NCBI RefSeq assembly: GCF_003438995.1
Contig: NZ_QSUN01000043.1
Span: forward strand, 1-16,852
DNA: 16,852 nucleotides
Source of the DNA: Bacteroides sp. OM05-12
Lineage (GTDB): Bacteria > Bacteroidota > Bacteroidia > Bacteroidales > Bacteroidaceae
Reading direction: 5' to 3'
A model generated the notes under the pieces. It saw only the letters and a list, made by a program, of their open reading frames with translations, made no database searches and was not told the DNA's origin. Shown here one piece after another: positions 7,461 to 13,236 of this stretch; within the stretch, counting starts at the first letter, position 1; every line of letters begins with the position of its first letter. Both the position numbers and the translations under genes were made by a program.

Positions 7461-7720
7461 CAGATTTCTTTCCATATCCATACCTATTGACTTTCTTCAC
7501 CAATTTATATAAAATCCGAAGACCTCCCCGGGTGCGCTATTCAAGTGGGAAGTGCGATATTGTACTATAGTTCTTTGTCTAATGGAAATTTAATACGGAA
7601 TATCCTCCGTGTTGCTCTATCAGAAGTTTCAATTTATCATCCATATTATTCTTGTCTTATGTGTACAAAACTACGGCATTTATTTCTAAGTGCCGTATAT
7701 TTGTACATATTTTCTTTTAA
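7461..7720. other. Non-coding spacer downstream of the glycan operon
   Basis: I see no convincing gene here. Short open frames start at unlikely sites and have no recognisable product. The only structured element is the hairpin at 7662-7707. A GC-richer patch near 7525-7535 has no evident meaning. Confidence 0.6.
7662..7717 (+). terminator. Hairpin plus T-rich tail, probable operon terminator
   Basis: The arm at 7662-7678 pairs with 7691-7707 (15 of 17 positions; outer TGTACAAA with TTTGTACA, inner ACGGCA with TGCCGT) around a 12-nt loop. A T-rich run (TATTTTCTTTT) follows, so it fits a factor-independent terminator for the plus-strand operon that ends at 7460. The stem is long and symmetric, so a protein-binding palindrome or the end of a mobile unit is an alternative. 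Confidence 0.6.
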
Positions 7721-7873
7721 GAAGCTAATAGACAAGAACATGAGCAGGCAGAACAATATACTCCCGATAACTCCGTAGGCACTCACTTTTTCTTCTATAT
7801 GGCAGGGGAAGAGGAACCTAAACGGTATTGGGAAATCCCTAAGGATATGTGGGATGAGAAAGTATCCAAATAA
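7721..7873 (+). pseudogene. 5'-truncated copy of the 85-residue gene (copy 2)
   Basis: Positions 7745-7857 match 7311-7423 with only four differences in 113 bp. The reading frame stays open back to a stop at 7718-7720 but contains no start codon, so it encodes at most the C-terminal half. At 7858 the match jumps: an internal deletion joins WDE directly to a sequence that in copy 3 lies downstream of the stop (7858-7883 resembles 9827-9852), giving the new ending KVSK and a stop at 7871-7873. It is a decayed duplicate; a short expressed peptide is unlikely. Confidence 0.75.
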
Positions 7874-7975
7874 CCAGCAATCCAAGAGGCTCTTGATCTT
7901 TAAAGAACCAAAAATTGGAGGATTCACTTCACACTCGACACCCCCTCTTCATTTCATTCAAATATCATACTTATG

Positions 7976-8500
7976 TCATATTGTTACCAGACACGCATAT
8001 TGGGTTATATTAATGATAGGAAGTTTGCTCCCAGCCTTATTTACTGCTTGTATAAATTCTGCACATTCCAATTCCGTCATTTTCTTTCTGCAATAAGCAT
8101 AATATAAAAAGTCAAGCGTTGTCAGATAGGTGATGTTATTCTCTGAACAATATTCTTTTATATCTCTTAGATTACTACTCCCTAAAACATCCTTATTATC
8201 CCTACAATAAATCATACAGGCACTTTCGCCCTTTCCTAATGTACGTTGTAACAAAAAGTACTCTTTCATAGATTCTCCTATAGGAACAAAGGCTTCTTTC
8301 TTCAATTTTGGAAAGAAACGGAGATAATTATCTATGAAATCTTTCGTTTTAGAATTTTTCGATACTTCATCATAAACCACATCCAATATCAAATACTCAT
8401 ATTCCGGAAATATATCAGGCAGTAATGAAAAACAGTCAGCTTCCATAAAATGAATAATCACATCAGCATCGAGTACTATCTTCGTTTTCTTGCATTCCAT
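7976..8500 (-). CDS. PIN-domain protein, candidate toxin nuclease
   Basis: With the start at 8500 the protein is 174 residues and opens with the PIN strand KIVLDADVIIHF (D11/D13). VVYDEV gives E45 and GKGESACMIYC gives E92, matching the acidic residues of PIN ribonucleases. The usual third acidic site lies in LGSSNLRDI, where N110 or D113 must serve, so activity is not certain. The end TYLTTLDFLYYAY is typical of the last PIN strand and helix. PIN toxins such as VapC cut RNA using metal ions. An upstream in-frame start at 8620 would add 40 residues encoded inside the preceding gene and is rejected. The start overlaps the metallopeptidase gene by 38 bp, so the two are coupled. It may belong near DUF4411-type PIN proteins, which commonly accompany XRE-ImmA pairs. 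Confidence 0.82.
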   Translation of the reverse strand: MECKKTKIVLDADVIIHFMEADCFSLLPDIFPEYEYLILDVVYDEVSKNSKTKDFIDNYLRFFPKLKKEAFVPIGESMKEYFLLQRTLGKGESACMIYCRDNKDVLGSSNLRDIKEYCSENNITYLTTLDFLYYAYCRKKMTELECAEFIQAVNKAGSKLPIINITQYACLVTI

Positions 8501-9200
8501 TGATATTAATTTTATGGAGTAATTCCAAATAGTGTCCTTCTGAAATCTTTTCCTGTTCAAACAAGAAACGAGCTTTCTCACCAAAATCACCGATAACCAA
8601 CCCTTCATTTGCCGATTCATATAAAGCAGTATTATATCCGAAACATATTGCGGAATACTTCACTCGTATTTCGGCTAAACGGGAACGGGTATTTTCAGAA
8701 ATCAATCCCATATTCAATAATCTATATAATAGAGCGGAACGAGAAACTGAAAAATAATGTTCCAGTTTCAGAATAGTAGCAATCGATATATCTTTTGTTT
8801 TTAGTTCAGTTTCCGGTATTAATTGACATATACCGGTTTCCGGCATTAATAAAAAGGAAGCGAACATATCGGCACACTGTTCTACCGGATTCTTACTACC
8901 ACATCCTGGGTTGCATTTGTGTGGAGTTGGTTTTTCCTCTATGAAAAGGTGGTATAATTCATGGGCAATCGTGAAATGCTGTCTTCCTTGTGGTTGATTG
9001 GAATTAATAAGCATGAATCGATGCTCTGATTTATCTTTCAAACACATACCAGAAAAATTCTCCGATAAAGGTCTAAAAACAGTAAGTATATTTAATCTCA
9101 AAAGCAAACTTTTCAAAGTGATAGGTTCAGATAAACTAAATCCATTATCCCTACGAAATTCAGAAACTTGCTTTTCAATGATAAATTTATTTGGTTTCAT
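8463..9200 (-). CDS. ImmA/IrrE-family (COG2856) zinc metallopeptidase
   Basis: A 245-residue soluble protein. The zinc site HELYH lies at 80-84 in HFTIAHELYHLFIE, followed by VEQCADMFASFLLMPE at 106-121, with E107 or D111 as the third-ligand region and FASFLLMP as the family hallmark. The C-terminal third (residues about 125-245) is helical and may contact the regulator or the PIN protein. Relatives cleave or regulate partner XRE repressors (ImmA in ICEBs1, IrrE in Deinococcus). The partner here is the XRE gene just upstream, overlapped by 14 bp; the downstream PIN gene overlaps by 38 bp. This tight chain suggests one transcript in which the peptidase controls the regulator and hence the PIN protein. 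Confidence 0.9.
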   Translation of the reverse strand: MKPNKFIIEKQVSEFRRDNGFSLSEPITLKSLLLRLNILTVFRPLSENFSGMCLKDKSEHRFMLINSNQPQGRQHFTIAHELYHLFIEEKPTPHKCNPGCGSKNPVEQCADMFASFLLMPETGICQLIPETELKTKDISIATILKLEHYFSVSRSALLYRLLNMGLISENTRSRLAEIRVKYSAICFGYNTALYESANEGLVIGDFGEKARFLFEQEKISEGHYLELLHKININGMQENEDSTRC

Positions 9201-9540
9201 TTTGAGAGATACGTTCCATTTTGAGGTAAGACTTTACAATATCCTTGAAATTGGCTATTTCTTTTAAATCATTTTCTTCTATATCTGAAATCCTAAAAGC
9301 GGTAGCCATAATTTCATTATCCACATGGATATTATCTTCAAACAATATAAAAGGCTCACATCCGAATAAATTTGAAATGCTTTCCAAAATATTATATGGA
9401 GCTTCCCTGACTCCTCCTTCATAATTACTATATGCAGAACGTTCTATACCAATCAATTTGGCAACTTGCTCTTGCGTAAAACCAGATAACTCTCTGATTT
9501 TCTTCATATTTTCTCCAACAATTTGATTAACTGTTTTCAT
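9187..9540 (-). CDS. XRE-family helix-turn-helix regulator
   Basis: A 117-residue protein. Residues about 11-60 form a Cro/C1-type helix-turn-helix: MKKIRELSGFTQEQVAKLIG, then IERSAYSNYEGG as the recognition-helix region. The rest (FILFEDNIHVDNEIMATAFR to the end) is a short C-terminal segment with EENDLKEIANFKDIVKSYL as a predicted helix for dimerisation or peptidase contact. It is first in the XRE-ImmA-PIN operon and overlaps the peptidase gene by 14 bp. Its promoter sits 24-55 bp upstream, so the protein most likely represses its own operon, as is usual for antitoxin-type regulators. The start at 9540 is the only one that leaves the complete DNA-binding domain. Confidence 0.9.
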   Translation of the reverse strand: MKTVNQIVGENMKKIRELSGFTQEQVAKLIGIERSAYSNYEGGVREAPYNILESISNLFGCEPFILFEDNIHVDNEIMATAFRISDIEENDLKEIANFKDIVKSYLKMERISQNETK

Positions 9541-9563
9541 AATAACCTCTCCTTGCTCTGTGG

Positions 9564-9595
9564 CAAAATTACTATTATTTTATTACATATACAAA
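9564..9595 (-). promoter_or_regulatory. Bacteroidales-type promoter of the XRE-ImmA-PIN operon
   Basis: On the minus strand, TTTG (9595-9592) is followed by a 20-bp spacer and TAATTTTG (9571-9564), matching TTTG-N19-21-TAnnTTTG. Transcription would start near 9557, giving a leader of about 17 nt before the start codon at 9540. I see no clear operator palindrome next to it. Confidence 0.75.
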
Positions 9596-9681
9596 TATTG
9601 ACACAACTAAGTTTATTCATTTATAGTTATTTAGGCATAAAAAGATTCGATTATGATATTTACCCTTCTTTAATGTAACGT

Positions 9682-9750
9682 GGAAGTACTCCATTATCCA
9701 GTATAAACACCTCACAAGGAAGTGTTATCGATTGGAAGTCATTCCAAACA
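9682..9750 (+). pseudogene. Remnant of the tail of a second DUF4143-type ATPase
   Basis: In frame, 9700-9743 encodes SINTSQGSVIDWKSF, nearly identical to the C-terminus SMKTSQGSVIDWKSF of the ATPase at 9902-11050. The stop codon has changed from TAA to CAA (9744-9746). The preceding residues do not match the ATPase, and a stop lies at 9676-9678. It therefore looks like the end of an older or different ATPase gene whose body has been lost or replaced by the XRE-ImmA-PIN module. Confidence 0.65.
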
Positions 9751-9752
9751 GC

Positions 9753-9852
9753 ATCCCTAAGGATATGTGGGATGAATTTGTAGGGATGATACCTCTATTC
9801 AAGAAATAACTCACATCTTTATCACGGAAAGTATCTAAATAGCCCGCAATCT
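9753..9852 (+). pseudogene. Detached 3' end of the 85-residue gene (copy 3)
   Basis: In frame it encodes IPKDMWDEFVGMIPLFKK and a stop at 9807-9809, matching the end of the 85-residue protein (IPEDMWNEFVGMIPLSRK). The sequence before 9753 is the ATPase-tail remnant, so the gene body is missing. Trailing sequence 9827-9852 matches 7858-7883 at about 22 of 26 positions, tying copy 3 to copy 2. Confidence 0.75.
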
Positions 9853-9854
9853 AA

Positions 9855-9885
9855 TTTGCAAATTCACTTTTTTATTGTAGATTTG
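9855..9885 (+). promoter_or_regulatory. Bacteroidales-type promoter of the ATPase gene
   Basis: TTTG at 9855-9858, a 19-bp spacer, and TAGATTTG at 9878-9885 match the TTTG-N19-TAnnTTTG consensus exactly. Transcription would begin about 9892, only about 10 nt before the start codon at 9902, so the mRNA may be nearly leaderless. Confidence 0.8.
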
Positions 9886-9901
9886 CAAAAAGAGATCAGG
9901 T

Positions 9902-11050
9902 ATGATAGAAAGAGCATTAAAAACCAGACTATTAGAGTTTACAAAAAAGTATCCGATTGTTACCCTTACAGGGCCACGACAATCGGGTAAATCGACGTTA
10001 CTCAAAACTTCATTTCCAGAATACAAATATGTATCATTAGAAGACCCGGATATGAGATTGTTTGCAACAGAAGACCCCAGAGGTTTTCTTGCTACGTATT
10101 CGGATAAAACGATTATTGATGAGGTACAAAGAGTACCATCTCTGTTTTCTTACATACAAACTTACACAGATAAAGAAAACAAAGAGGGAATGTATCTGCT
10201 TGCAGGATCTCACAATTTCCTTTTAATGGAGAACATCAATCAATCACTTGCAGGAAGAACAGCTATTCTTCGGTTATTACCCTTTTCTCATCTTGAAATG
10301 AAAGAAGGCAACATACTTCCTCCTACTGTAGACGAAGAAATTTTCAAGGGTGCATATCCTCGCCTTTATGATAAAGATATTTTTCCTACCGATTACTATC
10401 CGTTCTACATTCAGACATATGTAGAACGTGATGTACGTTTGATGCGGAATATCGGAGACTTGAGTAAATTTATTCGTTTTCTGAAATTGTGTGCAGGACG
10501 TATCGGACAACTTCTCAATATCTCATCACTGGCCAATGAATGCGGAGTATCCGTAACTACAGCAACCTCATGGATCTCTATTTTAGAAGCAAGTTATATA
10601 TGCTATTTATTAAAGCCCGACCATAACAACTATGCGAAACGATTAGTAAAAACACCTAAACTCTATTTTTACGACACAGGATTAGCGTGTTCACTACTCG
10701 ATATAAGAAATGCAGATCAAATAGCCACTCACTTTCTTCGCGGAGGCTTATTTGAGAACCTTGTAATTAATGAATTCATCAAAGAGGAATATAATAAAGG
10801 GAAAGAGCCCAACCTTTCTTTTTGGAGAGACAGCATAGGTAATGAAGTTGATTTACTGCGTACTGTAGAAGGTAAACAATACGCCTATGAAATTAAATCG
10901 GGAGCAACCTATTCTTCTGACTTTTTCAAAGGCATCTCTAAATGGGCAAAACTTTCAGGGACAGCACCGGAAGATTGTTTTGCAATCTACAATGGAGATA
11001 GAAGTATGAAAACTTCACAAGGAAGTGTTATCGATTGGAAGTCATTCTAA
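9902..11050 (+). CDS. AAA-type ATPase with DUF4143-like PD-(D/E)xK C-terminus
   Basis: A 382-residue protein. The N-terminal AAA_14-like ATPase has Walker A GPRQSGKST at 24-32 and Walker B TIIDE at 70-74, and LLAGSHN at 99-105 as the sensor-like strand. A helical or winged-helix linker lies at about 185-235. The C-terminal DUF4143-like region carries FENLVINEF at 284-292, NEVDLL at 314-319 and YEIKSG at 329-334, the spacing of a PD-(D/E)xK nuclease fold. The biological role of this common family is not established; defence, toxin or regulatory functions have been suggested. It stands alone with its own promoter. Copies of its tail and of the small-gene 3' end flank it, which suggests it was gained as a unit. 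Confidence 0.9.
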   Translation: MIERALKTRLLEFTKKYPIVTLTGPRQSGKSTLLKTSFPEYKYVSLEDPDMRLFATEDPRGFLATYSDKTIIDEVQRVPSLFSYIQTYTDKENKEGMYLLAGSHNFLLMENINQSLAGRTAILRLLPFSHLEMKEGNILPPTVDEEIFKGAYPRLYDKDIFPTDYYPFYIQTYVERDVRLMRNIGDLSKFIRFLKLCAGRIGQLLNISSLANECGVSVTTATSWISILEASYICYLLKPDHNNYAKRLVKTPKLYFYDTGLACSLLDIRNADQIATHFLRGGLFENLVINEFIKEEYNKGKEPNLSFWRDSIGNEVDLLRTVEGKQYAYEIKSGATYSSDFFKGISKWAKLSGTAPEDCFAIYNGDRSMKTSQGSVIDWKSF

Positions 11051-11055
11051 ACAGC

Positions 11056-11127
11056 ATCCCTGAGGATATGTGGAATGAATTTGTGGGGATGGTGGATGAA
11101 AATAAAAAATACCCTTGCTACAAATAA
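11056..11127 (+). pseudogene. Detached 3' end of the 85-residue gene (copy 4)
   Basis: In frame, IPEDMWNEFVGM continues as VDENKKYPCYK to a stop at 11125-11127. Positions 11056-11091 are identical to 7401-7436 in the intact gene, closer than copies 2 and 3 are. It begins 5 bp after the ATPase stop, at the same join (ACAGC then ATCCCT) seen at 9748-9758, and diverges after 11092. Confidence 0.75.
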
Positions 11128-11141
11128 TTGCAACAAGGGTA
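11101..11141 (-). terminator. Factor-independent terminator of the fimbria operon
   Basis: On the minus strand TACCCTTG (11141-11134) pairs with CAAGGGTA (11117-11110) around a 16-nt loop and is followed by ATTTTTTATT. It lies 66 bp past the stop of the last fimbrillin-FISUMP gene at 11207. The plus-strand side has no T-run, so it probably does not end the ATPase transcript efficiently, although the stem is symmetric. The remaining 11142-11206 shows nothing else. Confidence 0.7.
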
Positions 11142-11206
11142 AACTCAACGTCACTTCCCCAATCCTCAAGAGTTATGTATAAATGAATTAACTGATTTAC
11201 GTTTTA

Positions 11207-13177
11207 CTATTCTCGAACGCAACGTATGGACTTCGCCTCCGAAGACTCACTGCTATTTACACCTATATCTGTATAAAAGAACAAGCCATAAGCTTTTAGT
11301 CCGTTATCTGTTGTACTTGACCAATAAGAACCGACACTACCATCAGATCTCACTGCCCCATTATAATAGTATCTACCACCTCCGGGCACAAAATACAAGT
11401 CACTAAAATCCGTACAAGGAAACACACAAGTATTATCTTTCATTTTACCTTTAACTATTGCTGAGTCATATAGCTTCTTGGTCGGCAATGTCCATCCTTT
11501 AGGACATGGATTGTATTTAAGCATTGCAGCATCAGTTGAAGTATCACTCCAGAATGTTTTATAATTAGAGTCACTACACCAGGGAGATGATGGAGTGCAG
11601 GAATAAAACGTACCCGGCTTCTTAGTTGCATCAGATATTGTTACCGGTCCCGATGTATACTCATTTTCCCTTCTTAGCGGGTCCTTACGTCCCCACTGAT
11701 AGAATAAGCCATAAGAAGTTGGTCCGACGACATCTGCCGCACCGAGGTTACGATCCATAAATCCAGTACCAAGATATACTCCACTTATACTTTTCGGTTT
11801 TAACAGGAAGCTATTATCACTCACAACCCAAATGTGCCAACTCCAAAGAATTGTACCTGATATAGATGTTACCGCAATTATGGCATTACCGGTTTGTCCA
11901 CTCCCTACCGTAAACCTCACTTGATTATTAGAAGATGAAGACGAATAGGTTACCCCTTTGATCAGATTATTACAATTATTGCCGTTATCATCTATTTGCC
12001 ATACTATCTCTGCTTTCTTAGGGGCATCGCCAATAGTCGTTCCTACCGGATCATTGCTTCTTCCTTCTAAAGCAGTAAAAATATATGTTATATCTCTAGT
12101 CTTATTTTTAGGAACCACCCAGCAATTTCCGCCACCATAAGGATATTCGTTGGTCTCATCTCCTTCTTTATCCATATAAACACTTAACGCCCTGAACTTA
12201 ATAGTGCAAGTATAAGCGGTATTAGGTCTTAATTGATTACCCGGAATTGCAAAGGTAATACCATCGCTGGAACCGTTAATCGCTATTCCTGTTGAAAATT
12301 CTGCTCCTATCGAAAACTGTAAAGGAGTGGAAATCGTATTGCTTACAGGCAGCAATCTCCTTGCTTCGCTCGTTATAACCTGACCACTTATGGAAGGAAA
12401 ACTAAAAGAGCCGTTTTGCGTGGAAAGAGCATTGATGCTGACGTATTCATCCCCAAAACTCCAAGTACCGCTCGTATAAGGTGCCTTTCCACCGATGGTT
12501 AAGTCCGTAGCTGCTGACGTAAATTTACAACCAACACCGAACTCGGTTATATCAAATACCACTTGCAGTTGTGAAAACAAATGCCGAAAATTGATTGTCA
12601 ACAACATATCCCGACTTACCTCGACTAATCCTGATTGCCAATAAAGAAAGTCATCGTTTGTGCTTACCGTTAAAAATTTCATACCGATGCCGGTATTGCC
12701 ATCGGGAACTTCCGTGATAGTATTACTATTGTTATAGGAGTAAGCGATGAACTTATACCGACCGCCTGCCAACAATCCCAAACCGGAATTTATCAACACC
12801 GACTTTCCATTTTCAATTTTATAATCGGCATATCCTTCATAAGTCGAACCACCATCTTTATAAGCCAATACACGATAGCGGGTATTTTCAGCCAAAATAC
12901 TTCCACTGGCACGGGTTTGTTCCGTTTTGCGGGGAGCGAATGTAGCTTCTATCTCATAACTGTCATCTACAGGAACAGATACCGTGAAAGGTTCTGCCGG
13001 ACTGCGCGTTTCAGCAGATGTATCACCCTCATAGTCTGAAACACCGCCTACGGTAAACCGTATTTCTACGGGATCACCCGTTGCAAGACTATCATTGTCA
13101 TCATTCTGACTGCAACCACCGAATATCAGAATACCAACAACAATCAGAAGTAAATTAAAGAAAAACTTTCTTTTCAT
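11207..13177 (-). CDS. Fimbrillin-FISUMP lipoprotein, putative pilus tip subunit A
   Basis: A 656-residue surface lipoprotein. A type II signal peptide ends in LIFGGC (C22). Residues about 36-335 resemble the Mfa-like/fimbrillin domain, with TRS at 57-59 and TRA at 88-90 as possible Arg-directed processing sites. Residues 345-455 contain YPYGGGNCWV, LEGRSNDPVG and ILWSWHIWVVSDN, seen in Bacteroidota fimbria-associated proteins. Residues about 465-656 are a FISUMP-type C-terminus: FMDRNLGA, FYQWGRKDP, CPKGWTLPT, YWSSTT and the end IRCVRE. It is last in the operon, 59 bp after its paralogue. In type V pili, tip subunits polymerise after lipoprotein export and protease processing, so a tip or adhesin role is likely. 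The partner it binds is unknown. Confidence 0.87.
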   Translation of the reverse strand: MKRKFFFNLLLIVVGILIFGGCSQNDDNDSLATGDPVEIRFTVGGVSDYEGDTSAETRSPAEPFTVSVPVDDSYEIEATFAPRKTEQTRASGSILAENTRYRVLAYKDGGSTYEGYADYKIENGKSVLINSGLGLLAGGRYKFIAYSYNNSNTITEVPDGNTGIGMKFLTVSTNDDFLYWQSGLVEVSRDMLLTINFRHLFSQLQVVFDITEFGVGCKFTSAATDLTIGGKAPYTSGTWSFGDEYVSINALSTQNGSFSFPSISGQVITSEARRLLPVSNTISTPLQFSIGAEFSTGIAINGSSDGITFAIPGNQLRPNTAYTCTIKFRALSVYMDKEGDETNEYPYGGGNCWVVPKNKTRDITYIFTALEGRSNDPVGTTIGDAPKKAEIVWQIDDNGNNCNNLIKGVTYSSSSSNNQVRFTVGSGQTGNAIIAVTSISGTILWSWHIWVVSDNSFLLKPKSISGVYLGTGFMDRNLGAADVVGPTSYGLFYQWGRKDPLRRENEYTSGPVTISDATKKPGTFYSCTPSSPWCSDSNYKTFWSDTSTDAAMLKYNPCPKGWTLPTKKLYDSAIVKGKMKDNTCVFPCTDFSDLYFVPGGGRYYYNGAVRSDGSVGSYWSSTTDNGLKAYGLFFYTDIGVNSSESSEAKSIRCVRE

Positions 13178-13236
13178 ATTATATATCTCTTATTAATGAC
13201 CCAACCAAATAATTAAATAAATCGCATATAGTTTGT

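Larger units (their letters stand above)
9541..9901. other. Divergent intergenic region with two promoters and gene remnants
   Basis: This 361-bp stretch between the divergent XRE operon and the ATPase gene has no intact gene. It holds the two promoters, the remnant of an ATPase tail (about 9682-9750), the third copy of the small-gene 3' end (9753-9809) and its trailing sequence (9827-9852). I see nothing in 9600-9680. Confidence 0.7.

Noticed and set aside
7545..8096. Short plus-strand open frames (7545-7778, 7854-8096)
   Set aside because: No recognisable product; they run across the palindrome, the truncated copy 2 and the end of the PIN gene in other frames.
8501..8620. Longer PIN protein start at 8620
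   Set aside because: The added 40 residues lie inside the metallopeptidase gene and precede the natural first PIN strand; the ATG at 8500 fits the family.
7858..9752. XRE-ImmA pair as a prophage or ICE repressor region
   Set aside because: No integrase, excisionase, structural or conjugation genes are nearby; a PIN gene follows directly, so a toxin-antitoxin or defence reading is better.
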